Numbered from the stretch's first letter, positions 25,415 through 35,061 are shown. The stretch: 64,000 nt of DNA from Tsukamurella conjunctivitidis (GCF_007858475.1 NZ_VIGX01000014.1:1-64000); one strand, 5' to 3'. The notes: generated from the letters alone by a model not told the origin. Translations and numbers: made by a program.

Positions 25415-26185
25415 ATGCGCATCGGTGCCCATGTCCGCAGTGACACCCACCCCGTCGAAACGGCCGAGCAGCTGGGGGTGGACGTGATCCAGATGTTCGT
25501 CTCCGACCCTCAGGGCTGGAAGAGGCCGGAACCGCACCCGCAGACCCAGGCCCTCAAGGACTCGCCCCTGGAAATCGTGGTGCACTCGGCGTACGTCATC
25601 AACGTCGCGAGCCTGAACAACCGGCTCCGCATGCCGAGCCGCAAGGCCGTCGAGCAGCAGGCCGCGGCCGCCGCCGACCTCGGGGCCTTCGGACTCGTCG
25701 TGCACGGCGGGCACCTGCGTGACGGCGAGGATCTGCAGGCGGGGATCGACAACTGGCGCAAGCTCTTCACCCGCCAGGAGGAGAAGGGCGGCTTCGGCGT
25801 GCCGATCCTGATCGAGAACACCGCGGGCGGCGACGGAGCGATCGCGCGCCAGCTGGAGACCATCGACCGGCTGTGGGACGCCGTGGGCGATCAGGGCGCC
25901 GGCTTCTGCCTCGACACCTGCCACGCCTGGGCGGGCGGCGAGGAGCTGATGGGGATCGTCGAGCGCGTCCTGGCGATCACCGGTCGCATCGACCTGGTGC
26001 ACCTGAACAACTCGCGCGACGAGTTCGACTCCGCCCGCGACCGGCACGCCAACCTGCAGGACGGCACCATCGACCCCGACCTGCTGGCCGATGTGGCCCG
26101 CGCCGCCGGAGCCCCGATCATCCTCGAGACCCCGTCCGAGGGACTCGCCGACGACGTGGCGTACCTCAAGGAGGCCCTGCTGTGA
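25415..26185 (+). CDS. nfo: Endonuclease IV (deoxyribonuclease IV, AP endonuclease)
   Basis: 256 aa, a TIM-barrel metalloenzyme cleaving DNA 5' to abasic sites in base-excision repair. Metal-ligand motifs typical of the family are IGAHVRS (His6), VHSAY, VHGGH, IENTAGG (Glu), CLDTCHAWAGG, VHLNNSRDEFDSARDRHANL and ILETPSEG. The length is slightly short of E. coli Nfo (285 aa), as in mycobacterial End (Rv0670). Its stop overlaps the GTG of the methyltransferase (GTGA), so the two genes are coupled. A TANNNT box 6 bases upstream suggests a leaderless mRNA. Confidence 0.93.
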   Translation: MRIGAHVRSDTHPVETAEQLGVDVIQMFVSDPQGWKRPEPHPQTQALKDSPLEIVVHSAYVINVASLNNRLRMPSRKAVEQQAAAAADLGAFGLVVHGGHLRDGEDLQAGIDNWRKLFTRQEEKGGFGVPILIENTAGGDGAIARQLETIDRLWDAVGDQGAGFCLDTCHAWAGGEELMGIVERVLAITGRIDLVHLNNSRDEFDSARDRHANLQDGTIDPDLLADVARAAGAPIILETPSEGLADDVAYLKEALL

Positions 26186-26883
26186 GCACTCCCGACGGGA
26201 TCGACCGGGCCGACGAGGAGCGCGAGGACGGCGGGATCGGCCCGCTCTCCCCCGCCGAGCTCGCGCACGGCGAGAAGCAGCTCCGCGGCGCGAAGGAGTG
26301 GGACGACCGCTATCGCGCCACCGAACTGGTGTGGGGAACGCCACCCGATCCGTGGATCGTCGAGCAGGTGACGATCCTTCCGCCCGGTCGCGCACTGGAC
26401 GTGGGATCCGGCGAGGGCCGGCACGCGCTCTGGCTCGCCACACGCGCGTGGGACGTGACGGCCGTCGACTACTCGCGGGTCGGCCTCGACAAGGCGGCCA
26501 CCGTCGCGGCCCGGTCGCCGCGCACCGTCCGCGCGCGGCTGCACTGGACCCCGCTCGACATCACCACCGATGCGATCCCCGATCAGCCCTACGACCTGGC
26601 CGTCTGGGCGTATCTGCACCCCGACCCCGAGGACCGCGCGGCGGCGATCGCCAAGGTCGCGCACGCGCTCGCACCGGGCGGGCTGCTCCTGCTGCTGGCC
26701 CACGAGAAGGCCGACTCCCATCCCGGGCTGCCGACCTTCGGGGCCGCCGAGCTGTCCGCGGCCCTGCCCGAGGACATGGTGGTGGAGCACGTGGAATGGC
26801 GCGAGAGTGATCCGTACCACGGCACGGGCACTGACCTGGCTGTTCGCGCACGTCGGCGCCGCGGGGAGGCGATCGCGCCGTAG
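26182..26883 (+). CDS. Class I SAM-dependent methyltransferase
   Basis: 233 aa from GTG 26182, overlapping the nfo stop by 4 bp. The SAM-binding core is [18 protein letters not shown] (motif I) with the downstream acidic [11 protein letters not shown]. Before it stands a ~50-residue leader with [22 protein letters not shown], typical of the TehB/thiopurine-methyltransferase-like group that often detoxifies small molecules. Substrate unknown. Coupling to a DNA-repair endonuclease is notable but may be incidental. Confidence 0.85.
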   Translation: MSTPDGIDRADEEREDGGIGPLSPAELAHGEKQLRGAKEWDDRYRATELVWGTPPDPWIVEQVTILPPGRALDVGSGEGRHALWLATRAWDVTAVDYSRVGLDKAATVAARSPRTVRARLHWTPLDITTDAIPDQPYDLAVWAYLHPDPEDRAAAIAKVAHALAPGGLLLLLAHEKADSHPGLPTFGAAELSAALPEDMVVEHVEWRESDPYHGTGTDLAVRARRRRGEAIAP

Positions 26884-26895
26884 GCGTGCTTGCAC

Positions 26896-26960
26896 TTGTT
26901 CGCACGCGGCGAGCGCGTTATCCTGTCCATATTACCGAGCGGTAACTTACCGACAGGTAA
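26896..26960 (+). promoter_or_regulatory. fadE5 promoter with two tandem TTAC-N6-GTAA palindromes
   Basis: A -35 TTGTTC (26896-26901), a 17-bp spacer and a -10 TATCCT (26919-26924) put the transcript start near 26931. Two palindromes, TTACCGAGCGGTAA (26932-26945) and TTACCGACAGGTAA (26947-26960), follow immediately, separated by one base. Their placement over the start region fits repression by a TetR dimer pair. The same TTAC-N6-GTAA pattern recurs in front of fadA2/fabG4 and of the tetR at 37754-38350. Confidence 0.65.
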
Positions 26961-26998
26961 CAGTCCGACAGCCTGATCTGAGAAGGTGGAACAGCCCC

Positions 26999-28831
26999 AT
27001 GGGCCATTACAAGAGCAACGTCCGCGACATCGAGTTCAACCTCTTCGAGGATCTCGGCGTCGGCGAGGTGCTGGCTTCCGGTGCGTACGGCGACCTCGAC
27101 GAGGATACCGCCAAGGAGATGCTGCGTGAGGCGGCCCGTCAGGCCGAGGGCCCCATCGCCGAGTCCTTCGCCGAGGCCGACCGCAACCCGCCGGTCTTCG
27201 ACCCGGCCACCCACGAGGTGAAGATCAACGAGGCCTTCAAGAAGTCGCAGGCGCAGTTCGCCGACGGCGGCTGGGCCTACCTGGGCCTGAACGACGAGCT
27301 CGGCGGCACCGACGTGCCCCGCTCGCTGTACTGGGGCATCGGCGAGATGTTCCTCGGCGCCAACCCGCCCGTCTTCATGTTCGCCGCGGGCCCCGGCTTC
27401 GCGCAGATCCTCTTCGACGAGGGCACCGACGAGCAGAAGAAGTGGGCGAAGATCGCCGCCGAGCGCAACTGGAACGCCACCATGGTGCTCACCGAGCCGG
27501 ACGCCGGCTCGGACGTCGGCGCCGGCCGCACCAAGGCCATCAAGCAGGAGGACGGCTCCTGGCACATCGAGGGCGTGAAGCGCTTCATCACCTCGGCGGT
27601 CATGGACGGCATGTTCGAGTCCACCTTCCACCTCGTCCTCGCCCGCCCCGAGGGCGGCGCGCCCGGCACCAAGGGCCTGGGCCTGTACTTCGTGCCGAAG
27701 CACCACTTCGACGAGGAGGGCAACCTCGGCGAGGAGAACGGCGTCTACGTCACCGGCGTCGAGCACAAGATGGGCATCAAGACCTCCACCACCTGTGAGG
27801 TCACCTTCGGCGGCCACGGCAAGCCCGCCAAGGGCTGGCTCGTGGGCGAGGAGATCAAGGGCATCGCGCAGATGTTCAAGGTCATCGAGCACGCTCGCAT
27901 GATGGTCGGCACCAAGGCCATCGGCACCCTCTCGACCGGCTACCTCAACGCGCTCGACTACGCCAAGCAGCGCGTCCAGGGCGCCGACCTGACCCAGATG
28001 GCCGACAAGACCGCGCCGCGCGTGACCATCACGCACCACCCGGACGTGCGCCGCTCGCTGCTCACGCAGAAGGCCTACGCCGAGGGCCTGCGCGCCGTGT
28101 ACCTGTACACCGCCGCGCACCAGGACGTCCGCACCGCGACCCCGGTCTCGGGTGCCGACGAGGAGATGGCTTTCAAGGTCAACGACCTGCTGCTCCCGAT
28201 CGTCAAGGGCGTCGGCTCCGAGCGCGCGTTCACGCTGCTCGGCCAGGAGTCGCTGCAGACCTTCGGCGGTTCGGGCTTCCTGCAGGACTACCCGATCGAG
28301 CAGTACGTCCGCGACTCGAAGATCGACTCGCTGTACGAGGGCACCACGGCCATCCAGGCGCAGGACTTCTTCTTCCGCAAGATCCTCCGGGACCGTGGCG
28401 CCGCGCTCGGCCACGTCGCCGGCCAGATCACCGCGTTCATCGAGGCCAACGCCGGCGGCCCGTTCGCCGCGTCGGTCGCGCAGCTGAAGACCGCCGCCGA
28501 GGACGTGCAGGCCATGGCCGCCACGCTCACCGGTTTCGCGCTCGCCTCGCAGCAGGAGCCCAAGGAGCTGTACAAGGTGGGCCTCGGCTCGGTGCGCTTC
28601 CTCATGGCCTTCGGCGACCTGATGGTCGGCTGGCGCCTGCTGCACCAGGCCGTCATCGCGCAGGCCGCGATCGACGGCGGCGCCACCGGCGCCGACAAGT
28701 CCTTCTACGAGGGCAAGGTGGGCGTCGCGACGTTCTTCGCCGCGAACATGCTGCCGCTGCTCACCGGCACCAAGGACATCATCGCCGCGCTCGACAACCA
28801 GGCGATGGAGCTCGACGAGGCCGCGTTCTGA
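26999..28831 (+). CDS. fadE5: Acyl-CoA dehydrogenase FadE5
   Basis: 610 aa, matching the length and near-verbatim motifs of mycobacterial FadE5: the YKSNVRD start, [72 protein letters not shown] and [18 protein letters not shown] with the catalytic-base glutamate. FadE5 is a broad-range FAD-dependent dehydrogenase doing the first step of beta-oxidation. AAGGTGG provides the ribosome site. It stands alone between its operator-bearing promoter and two tandem hairpins. In M. tuberculosis it neighbours fadA2; here the two are ~5 kb apart but share operator sequences. Confidence 0.95.
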   Translation: MGHYKSNVRDIEFNLFEDLGVGEVLASGAYGDLDEDTAKEMLREAARQAEGPIAESFAEADRNPPVFDPATHEVKINEAFKKSQAQFADGGWAYLGLNDELGGTDVPRSLYWGIGEMFLGANPPVFMFAAGPGFAQILFDEGTDEQKKWAKIAAERNWNATMVLTEPDAGSDVGAGRTKAIKQEDGSWHIEGVKRFITSAVMDGMFESTFHLVLARPEGGAPGTKGLGLYFVPKHHFDEEGNLGEENGVYVTGVEHKMGIKTSTTCEVTFGGHGKPAKGWLVGEEIKGIAQMFKVIEHARMMVGTKAIGTLSTGYLNALDYAKQRVQGADLTQMADKTAPRVTITHHPDVRRSLLTQKAYAEGLRAVYLYTAAHQDVRTATPVSGADEEMAFKVNDLLLPIVKGVGSERAFTLLGQESLQTFGGSGFLQDYPIEQYVRDSKIDSLYEGTTAIQAQDFFFRKILRDRGAALGHVAGQITAFIEANAGGPFAASVAQLKTAAEDVQAMAATLTGFALASQQEPKELYKVGLGSVRFLMAFGDLMVGWRLLHQAVIAQAAIDGGATGADKSFYEGKVGVATFFAANMLPLLTGTKDIIAALDNQAMELDEAAF

Positions 28832-28857
28832 TCGTCGCCTCGTAGCAACGAGCATCC

Positions 28858-28890
28858 GAGGGCGCTCCGACCACCGGTCGGGGCGCCCTC
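28858..28890 (+). terminator. Hairpin terminator of fadE5
   Basis: GAGGGCGCTCCGACC (28858-28872) and GGTCGGGGCGCCCTC (28876-28890) form a 15-bp stem with a single T-G wobble and a 3-base loop, 27 bp past the fadE5 stop. Confidence 0.8.
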
Positions 28891-28900
28891 GCCCGTTCCC

Positions 28901-28933
28901 GGGTCCGACGGTGCGCGCGGCACCCTCGGACCC
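28901..28933 (+). terminator. Second hairpin containing the iterated octamer
   Basis: GGGTCCGACGGTGC (28901-28914) pairs with GCACCCTCGGACCC (28920-28933), with one mismatch and a 5-base loop. The left arm contains GACGGTGC. It follows the first terminator by 10 bp. Confidence 0.6.
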
Positions 28934-28986
28934 GCCCCCGTAGGATCGACAACCGACCTGCGCCGACGACCTCCGGAGTGCCCCGC

Positions 28987-29655
28987 ATGGATGACGACCA
29001 GCCGAACGACGTACAGCTCGCGGCGGTGAACATCGGCGTCGACGGGGAGCACGGGCCCCTGTTCCAGGGCATCGACCTGGAGTTCGGCCCCGGCCTGCAC
29101 GCCGTCCAGATGCCCGCCGGCCGCGACCAGGACGCGCTGCTGCTCACCCTCGCCGGGCGGCTCAAGCCGAGCCACGGCACCGTCGACGCCCTCGGCGCGA
29201 CGACCCCGGGCGCGATCCGGAAGAAGTGCGCCATCGCCGCCTTCGAGGACATCGACGACCTGGACGAGTCCGTGACCGTCGAAACGGTGCTCGCCGAGCA
29301 GCGGCGCTGGCTCGCACCCTGGTACTCGATGGTCCCGCTCAGCGCGGGCAGCCTGGAGCTGGACCAGGTCTTCGGCGATCTCGACCGGCCCGCGGGCAAG
29401 ACCCGCATCGTCGAGCTCAGCGACCTGCAGCTGTTCCTGCTCCGGATCACCCTGGCGCTGTTGGGGAACCGGCCGATCCTGATCGTCGGCGACCTCGAGC
29501 AGGTCCGCGACAACCCGGGACGCGCCGACGCCGTGCAGCGCCTCGGCGCGATCTCCACCCGTTACACCGTGATCGTCGGGGTCACCAACCCCCTCGGCGG
29601 CACCGCCCCGCAGCACACCCTGCACGACCGCCGCGCCCTGACCCGGAAGGACTGA
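28987..29655 (+). CDS. ABC-ATPase-like protein lacking a Walker A motif
   Basis: 222 aa from ATG 28987 (GGAG 8 bases before). The fold follows an ABC nucleotide-binding domain: PLFQGIDLEFGPGLHAVQ, LAGRLKPSHGTVDALGA, a signature-like ELSDLQLFLLRITLALL and a Walker-B-like PILIVGDLE. The Walker A position (residues ~41-50) reads QMPAGRDQDA instead of GxxGxGKS/T, and the signature is LSDLQ rather than LSGGQ. ATP hydrolysis is therefore unlikely. It lies 5 bp before the YhgE/Pip gene and is probably its cytosolic partner, perhaps as a structural or regulatory pseudo-ATPase. Confidence 0.75.
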   Translation: MDDDQPNDVQLAAVNIGVDGEHGPLFQGIDLEFGPGLHAVQMPAGRDQDALLLTLAGRLKPSHGTVDALGATTPGAIRKKCAIAAFEDIDDLDESVTVETVLAEQRRWLAPWYSMVPLSAGSLELDQVFGDLDRPAGKTRIVELSDLQLFLLRITLALLGNRPILIVGDLEQVRDNPGRADAVQRLGAISTRYTVIVGVTNPLGGTAPQHTLHDRRALTRKD

Positions 29656-29660
29656 TCTCC

Positions 29661-31649
29661 ATGTCCGACAAGAAGAGCCGCCTCATCCCCATCGCCGCCG
29701 GCCTCGCCTTCGGTTCCGAGATCAAGCGCTTCGGCCGCAGCCGGCTGACCCGCGCCGCCATCGTCGTGCTCATGCTGCTGCCGCTGGTCTACGGCGCGCT
29801 GTACCTGTGGGCCTTCTGGGATCCGTTCGGCAACGTCAACAAGATGCCGGTCGCGCTCGTCAACGCCGACAAGGGGACCGAGGTCAAGGGCCAGAAGATC
29901 AACGCGGGCGCCGAGGTCGAGAAGTCGCTCGCCGACGACAAGAGCCTCGACTGGAACATCGTCTCCCCCGCCGAGGCGCAGCAGGGCGTCCAGGACGGCA
30001 CCTACTACTTCATGCTCGAACTGCCGGAGAACTTCTCCTCCGCGATCGCCTCCCCCATGACCGGCAAGCCCGAGAAGGCACAGCTGCGGGCCGTCTACAA
30101 CGACGCCAACAACTACATCAGCTCCACCATCGGCCAGACCGCGATGTCGCAGGTGCTCAACGCGGTATCCACCCGCATCTCGGGGCAGGCCGTGAACCAG
30201 GTGCTGTCGATGATGATCACCGCCGGTTCCGGGATCGAACAGGCCGCCGACGGCGCAGGGAAGCTCCACGACGGGCTGGTGACCGCGAACGACGGTGCGC
30301 AGCAGCTCGCCACGGGCCTCGGGACCGCGAAGACCGGCTCGACGCAGCTGCGCGCCGGCTCGCAGAAGCTCTCCGACGGCATCACCCAGGCCACCGATCC
30401 CCTGCTCGCCGTGACCAAGGCCCTCTCCGGGCTGGGCGGGAACACCGCGCAGATCCAGCAGAGCGCCGCCGCCCTGGCGGACGCCGCCGACAAGGCCGGG
30501 GTGTTCATCAAGACCCAGGACGCCGCGCTCGCCGGGATCGACGCGGCGATCGCCCAACTGACCACCAGCCCCGATCCGGCGGCGCGACAGGCGGCCGAGG
30601 GCCTGCGCGCCGTGCGGGCGCAGCTGGCGCAGGCCTCCGTACCGGCCGCGGCCAAGCAGCAGGTCGTGGCCGCCTCGTCGGCCGCAGCGACGCTCACCGA
30701 GCAACTCCGCACGCCCGGCAGCCCGCTGCAGACCCTGCTCACCCAGGTCGGCGCGACCGGCGGTGATCTCACCGCCAAGCTCACCGAGCTGCGCTCGGGC
30801 GCACAGCAGCTGGCCGCCGGCAACGCCACGCTCGACGACGGCATCACCAAGCTCTCCGACGGTGCCACGAAGCTCTCCACGGGCACCGGCCAGCTCCGCG
30901 ACGGCAGTCAGGAGCTGTCGACCAAGCTGCGCGAGGGCGCGGGCGCCGTGCCGAAGTGGTCGCAGGAGCAGACGTCGCAGGTCGCCCAGACCATCGGCGG
31001 CCCCGTCCAGCTGGACGCGCAGCACGAGAACCGCGCCCCGAACTTCGGCACCGGCATGGCGCCGTTCTTCCTCACGCTGGCACTGTTCTTCGGCGCCCTG
31101 GTGCTGTGGATGGTGTTCCGTCCGCTGCAGAACCGCGCGATCGCCGCCGAGGTGCTCGCGATCCGCGTCGTGATGGCCAGCTATCTCCCGGCCGCGGCGA
31201 TCGGCCTGTGCCAGGCGGTGATCCTGTACTGCGTGGTGCGCTTCGGGCTGGGGCTCGAGGTGGCGCACCCGGTGGCGATGATCTTCTTCATGATGGGCGT
31301 CTCCCTGGCGTTCATCGCCTTCACGCAGGCTGTGAACGCCTTCGTCGGGCCGGCGGTCGGCCGCGTGCTGATCATGGCGCTGCTGATGCTGCAGTTGGTG
31401 AGTTCCGGCGGCATGTATCCGGTCGAGACCACGGCGAGACCCTTCCAGATCCTGCACAAGTACGACCCGATGACCTACGGCGTCAACGGTCTCCGGCAGC
31501 TGATCCTGGGCGGCATCGATCACCGGCTGTGGGTCGCGCTCGGGGTGCTGTTGTTCATCTGGCTGGCATCGGTCACGGTGTCGTGCCTGTCCGCGCGCCG
31601 GAACCGGCTCTGGAACCTCGACAGACTCATCCCCGCGATCAAGATCTGA
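29661..31649 (+). CDS. YhgE/Pip-domain membrane protein (ABC-2-like exporter)
   Basis: 662 aa. One N-terminal membrane helix (residues ~35-55) precedes a large extracytoplasmic domain of ~410 residues. That domain has repeated heptad-like segments (GAQQLATGLG, GSQKLSDGIT, GATKLSTGTGQLRDGSQELS) expected to form long helical hairpins. Five or six helices close the protein (from residue ~465). This matches YhgE/Pip proteins, which include phage-infection and type VII/lantibiotic-related factors; the substrate here is unknown. It follows the ATPase-like gene by 5 bp with GGAAGGA as ribosome site, and precedes an acyltransferase by 6 bp. Confidence 0.85.
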   Translation: MSDKKSRLIPIAAGLAFGSEIKRFGRSRLTRAAIVVLMLLPLVYGALYLWAFWDPFGNVNKMPVALVNADKGTEVKGQKINAGAEVEKSLADDKSLDWNIVSPAEAQQGVQDGTYYFMLELPENFSSAIASPMTGKPEKAQLRAVYNDANNYISSTIGQTAMSQVLNAVSTRISGQAVNQVLSMMITAGSGIEQAADGAGKLHDGLVTANDGAQQLATGLGTAKTGSTQLRAGSQKLSDGITQATDPLLAVTKALSGLGGNTAQIQQSAAALADAADKAGVFIKTQDAALAGIDAAIAQLTTSPDPAARQAAEGLRAVRAQLAQASVPAAAKQQVVAASSAAATLTEQLRTPGSPLQTLLTQVGATGGDLTAKLTELRSGAQQLAAGNATLDDGITKLSDGATKLSTGTGQLRDGSQELSTKLREGAGAVPKWSQEQTSQVAQTIGGPVQLDAQHENRAPNFGTGMAPFFLTLALFFGALVLWMVFRPLQNRAIAAEVLAIRVVMASYLPAAAIGLCQAVILYCVVRFGLGLEVAHPVAMIFFMMGVSLAFIAFTQAVNAFVGPAVGRVLIMALLMLQLVSSGGMYPVETTARPFQILHKYDPMTYGVNGLRQLILGGIDHRLWVALGVLLFIWLASVTVSCLSARRNRLWNLDRLIPAIKI

Positions 31650-31655
31650 GGCGCC

Positions 31656-32765
31656 ATCGCTCCCGCTGCGCGCTCCGGCCACGTCCCCGCGCTCACCGGC
31701 CTGCGGGCGGTGGCGGCGTTCGGGGTGTGCGTCACGCACGCCGCGTTCTGGGGCGGTGACTTCACCGCGGACTGGCGCGGCGCCGCCTACGCCCGCCTCG
31801 AGACCGCCGTGCCGGTCTTCTTCGCACTGTCGGGCTTCCTGCTGGTGCGGCCCTGGCTGCGGGCGCGCACGGAAGCGGTCACGGGGCCCGGGGCCGGAGT
31901 GTTGCCCGACCTGCGGCGGTACGTCGTCGCGCGGGCCTGGCGGATCCTGCCCGCGTACTGGACGGTGGTCACCGTCGTCTACGCGATCTACCTCTGGCGG
32001 CCCGACGGTTCGCCGCACGGCCACGGGTGGGTCGGGTACCTGCGGCACCTGACCTTCACGCAGATCTACGGGGTCGGCCACGTGCACACCGGGCTGACGC
32101 AGATGTGGTCGATGTGCGTCGAAGTCGTCTTCTACCTGCTGCTTCCGCTGCTGGGCCTGTGGCTGCTCCGGGTGCGGCGGGCGTGGATCGTGCCGGCGGC
32201 GATGGTCGCGGTGGCGATCGGCTGGCTGGTGCTGGTGATCGCGACGGAGGTCTTCGGCAAGACGGCCCGCTCGTGGCCGCCCGGGTACGCGGCCGCGTTC
32301 GCCGCGGGCATGGCGGTGGCGCTTCTGGTGGACCGGGTGCGGCTGCCGCGGTGGCCGTTGTTGGCGGCGGCGGCGGTGGCGTACGGCGTCCTGCTCACCC
32401 CGCTCGCGGGTCCGATCGACCTGCGGCTCCCCACGGTCGCGGAGGGCGTGACGAAGTTCCTGCTCGAGGCCCTGATCGGCGGGCTCCTCGTCGCGGCGTT
32501 CGCGACCGGACCGTCGCGGGTGCTGGGCTCGCGGCCGATGGTGTGGCTCGGCACCATCAGCTACGAGTTCTTCCTGATCCACGTGATGGTGATGGAGGTG
32601 GTGGTGCTGGACGTCTTCGGCTGGTCGCTGTTCACCGGCTCGACGTGGCCGATCGTCGCGGTGACCACCGCGATCACCGTCGTGCTGTCGTGGGCACTGC
32701 ACCGCTCCGTGGAGCGGTTGCGCGCGGCCGTCAGCGGAGGAGAGTGGAGGTGGTCGCGTCGATGA
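31656..32765 (+). CDS. Acyltransferase 3 family membrane protein (unusual start)
   Basis: A membrane O-acyltransferase with ten or so helices, including the conserved RPALxGLRAxAA-type start (here HVPALTGLRAVAAFGVCVTH) with the catalytic-type histidine, YVVARAWRILPAYW, and LTQMWSMCVEVVFYLLLP. The conserved start lies upstream of the first conventional codon (GTG 31710). No ATG, GTG or TTG exists between the preceding in-frame stop (31647-31649) and 31710. ATC 31656, 4 bases after GAGG, would give a natural 369-residue protein, so I place the start there with reservation. Likely substrate: a cell-envelope glycan or lipid. Its 3' end overlaps the convergent membrane protein gene by 35 bp. Confidence 0.7.
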   Translation: MAPAARSGHVPALTGLRAVAAFGVCVTHAAFWGGDFTADWRGAAYARLETAVPVFFALSGFLLVRPWLRARTEAVTGPGAGVLPDLRRYVVARAWRILPAYWTVVTVVYAIYLWRPDGSPHGHGWVGYLRHLTFTQIYGVGHVHTGLTQMWSMCVEVVFYLLLPLLGLWLLRVRRAWIVPAAMVAVAIGWLVLVIATEVFGKTARSWPPGYAAAFAAGMAVALLVDRVRLPRWPLLAAAAVAYGVLLTPLAGPIDLRLPTVAEGVTKFLLEALIGGLLVAAFATGPSRVLGSRPMVWLGTISYEFFLIHVMVMEVVVLDVFGWSLFTGSTWPIVAVTTAITVVLSWALHRSVERLRAAVSGGEWRWSRR

Positions 32766-33231
32766 GGGGGCGGCGCTGGGCGGAGGGCGCGTCCCAGAGC
32801 TTGCCGGTCAGCGCCTCCAGGGCCGCGACCTTGGGCTCGAGCTCCCCGAGCGCCTTCGTGCGCTCCTCGCCCGACAGCTGTGCGGCGGCGATGATGCGGT
32901 CGTCGAGGGCGAAGACCGCGTCGTCGAGCTCGGCGAGGTCGGACTCGGGACCGTCGATCGCGGAGTCCGGCGGAGGCGGGACGGCGGGTGCGAAGGCGCC
33001 GCGGTGCACGTCGGCGATGGCGTAGCGGGTGCGCTGGTGCAGCAGGGCCTCAGTGGAGGTGGCGGTCGCCCACTCGGCGGGCGCGCGACCGGGGCGGCCG
33101 GGAATCAGATCGCCGGAGTTGGCGAAGTCCTTGATGCGCTTGTTGGAATCGCGCAGGAACCAGACCACGCCGATCAGCATGAGCACGGCCACCACCGCGA
33201 CCACGGCGACGACCACGATGCCGAAGCTCAT
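32731..33231 (-). CDS. Single-pass membrane protein, 166 aa
   Basis: One strongly hydrophobic N-terminal helix (residues ~4-26, VVVAVVAVVAVLMLIGVVWF) is followed by a soluble region with two helical coiled segments (residues ~95-150). No recognised family. It starts within the last codon of the CoA-binding protein gene (ATGA overlap), indicating translational coupling. Its 3' end overlaps the convergent acyltransferase by 35 bp. Confidence 0.75.
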   Translation of the reverse strand: MSFGIVVVAVVAVVAVLMLIGVVWFLRDSNKRIKDFANSGDLIPGRPGRAPAEWATATSTEALLHQRTRYAIADVHRGAFAPAVPPPPDSAIDGPESDLAELDDAVFALDDRIIAAAQLSGEERTKALGELEPKVAALEALTGKLWDAPSAQRRPLIDATTSTLLR

Positions 33232-33650
33232 GCGCTCCTCCTGGAGATCCGCGTGCGGCGCTGTTCGATGATGAGGCAGCGGTCCTCGACGTAGAGCAGG
33301 CCGGCGGCTTCGGCGATCTCGCGCGCCTCGGCCGAACGGATGCCCAGCTGCAGCCAGAGCGCCGTCGCCCCGGCCGCGACGGCCTGCCGCGCGATCTCGG
33401 GCGTCTGCTCCGAGGGCCGGAAGACGTCGACCAGACCGACCTGCTCAGGGATGTCGGCCAGGGACCGGTACACCCGCTCGCCGATGATCTCGTCGGCGTG
33501 CGGGTTGACCGGGATGATGCGCCAGCCGCGGTTCTGCATGTACGCGGGCACGTCGTGCGCGGCCTTCGCCGGATCGGCGCTGGCCCCGACCACCGTGATG
33601 GTGTCGTAGTCGCGCAGGATCTTCTCGATCGTCTCGTCCGTCGCGCTCAT
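33228..33650 (-). CDS. CoA-binding domain protein (YccU type)
   Basis: 140 aa from ATG 33650; an upstream extension would cross the terminator hairpin. Rossmann-like CoA-binding motifs are TVVGASADPAKAAHDVPAYM, WRIIPVNPHADEIIGERVY, VDVFRPSEQTPEIA and ATALWLQLGIRS. This single-domain family (YccU/succinyl-CoA ligase alpha N-domain-like) is widespread and of unknown role. A TACACT box lies 6 bases before the ATG. It is coupled to the downstream membrane protein gene by a 4-bp overlap. Confidence 0.88.
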   Translation of the reverse strand: MSATDETIEKILRDYDTITVVGASADPAKAAHDVPAYMQNRGWRIIPVNPHADEIIGERVYRSLADIPEQVGLVDVFRPSEQTPEIARQAVAAGATALWLQLGIRSAEAREIAEAAGLLYVEDRCLIIEQRRTRISRRSA

Positions 33651-33681
33651 GACCTCAGTGTAGGACGGCCGCAACGACGTC

Positions 33682-33718
33682 GGGCCGTCCACGTGCGTTC
33701 GCAGCACGTGGACGGCCC
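33682..33718 (-). terminator. Strong terminator hairpin after fadA2
   Basis: GGGCCGTCCACGTGC (33682-33696) and GCACGTGGACGGCCC (33704-33718) form a perfect 15-bp stem with a 7-base loop, 17 bp past the fadA2 stop. Confidence 0.88.
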
Positions 33719-33735
33719 GAGGTGACGTTGGGGAA

Positions 33736-35019
33736 TCAGCCCTCGATGATGGCGGTGATGCCCTGCCCGCCGGCGGCGCAGATCGAGATCAGCGCGCGAC
33801 CGCCGCCGTTCTCCTTGATCTGCTTCGCGGCCGAGGCCACGATGCGGCCGCCGGTCGCGGCGAACGGGTGGCCGGCCGCGAGCGACGAGCCGTTGACGTT
33901 CAGCTTCGCGCGGTCGATCGAGCCCAGCGGCGTGTCGAGGCCGAGGCGGTCCTTGCAGTACTCGGGCGACTCCCAGGCCTGCAGCGTCGCCAGCACGACG
34001 GAGGCGAAGGCCTCGTGGATCTCGTAGAAGTCGAAGTCCTGCAGCGTGAGACCGTTGCGCGCCAGCAGCTTCGGCACCGCGTACGTCGGCGCCATGAGCA
34101 GGCCGTCCTTGCCGCCGACGTAGTCCACGGCGGCGTACTCGACGTCCTTGAGGTAGGCGAGCACGGGCAGGCCGCGCTCGGCCGCCCACTCGTCGGAGGA
34201 CAGCAGCACCGTCGACGCGCCGTCGGTGAGCGGCGTCGAGTTGCCGGCCGTCATGGTCGCGTCGCCCAGCGAGACGCCGAAGACGGGCTTGAGCGTGGCG
34301 AGCTTCTCGACCGACGAGCCGGGCCGCAGGTTGTCGTCGCGGGTGAGGCCGAGGTACGGGGTGATCAGGTCCTCGAAGAAGCCGCGGTCGTAGGCGGCGG
34401 CCATGTTCGTGTGGCTGAGGTAGGCCAGCTCGTCCTGCTCGGCGCGCGAGACGCCGAACTCCTTGGACGTGATGGCGGCGTGCTCGCCCATCGACATGCC
34501 GGTGCGGGGCTCGCCGTTGCGCGGGATGTCGATACCGAGGTTGCCGGGGAGCTTGCCGACCAGCTTGAGCCGGTCGACGGTGCTCGACGCGCGGTTGAGC
34601 TCGAGCATCACCTTGCGCATGCCCTCGGAGACGCCGATCGGTGCGTCGGAGGTGGTGTCGACGCCGCCACCGATGGCCGCCTCGTACCGGCCGAGCTGGA
34701 TGCCCTGGGCCGCGGCGTTGATCGCCTGCAGGCCGGTGGCGCAGGCCTGCTGCACGTCGAAGGCCGGGGTGTACGGGCTCAGCGGGCTGCCGAGGACCGA
34801 CTCGCGGATCAGATTGAAGTCGCGGCTGTGCTTGAGCACGGCCCCGCCGACCACGGCGCCGAGCTGCTCGCCCTGCAGATTGAAGCGGCTCACGAGACCA
34901 TTGAGCGCAGCGGTGAACATGTCCTGGTTGCTCGCCTTGGCGTAGGCGCGATCCGAGCGGGCGAACGGGATGCGGTTGCCACCGAGGATGGCGACCGGGC
35001 GGGTTTCGATGTTTGCCAC
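33736..35019 (-). CDS. fadA2: Acetyl-CoA acyltransferase (thiolase) FadA2
   Basis: 427 aa thiolase. The acyl-accepting cysteine is Cys93 in [11 protein letters not shown]. The other catalytic motifs are [19 protein letters not shown] (histidine) and SICAAGGQG (second cysteine). Length and the [11 protein letters not shown] start match mycobacterial FadA2 (Rv0243), which performs the last step of beta-oxidation, or its reverse. It is divergent from fabG4-htdX across 105 bp containing a TTAC-N6-GTAA operator. This is the same gene neighbourhood as Rv0241c-Rv0243. Confidence 0.93.
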   Translation of the reverse strand: MANIETRPVAILGGNRIPFARSDRAYAKASNQDMFTAALNGLVSRFNLQGEQLGAVVGGAVLKHSRDFNLIRESVLGSPLSPYTPAFDVQQACATGLQAINAAAQGIQLGRYEAAIGGGVDTTSDAPIGVSEGMRKVMLELNRASSTVDRLKLVGKLPGNLGIDIPRNGEPRTGMSMGEHAAITSKEFGVSRAEQDELAYLSHTNMAAAYDRGFFEDLITPYLGLTRDDNLRPGSSVEKLATLKPVFGVSLGDATMTAGNSTPLTDGASTVLLSSDEWAAERGLPVLAYLKDVEYAAVDYVGGKDGLLMAPTYAVPKLLARNGLTLQDFDFYEIHEAFASVVLATLQAWESPEYCKDRLGLDTPLGSIDRAKLNVNGSSLAAGHPFAATGGRIVASAAKQIKENGGGRALISICAAGGQGITAIIEG

Positions 35020-35061
35020 GGGTTTCTCCCTGGAATCGAGGGTTGCTACTACCGAGTATTC

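Noticed and set aside
29562-32702. Open frame of over 1000 codons antisense to the YhgE gene and the acyltransferase
   Set aside because: Low-complexity product and no ribosome site; both plus-strand genes have clear membrane-protein signatures.
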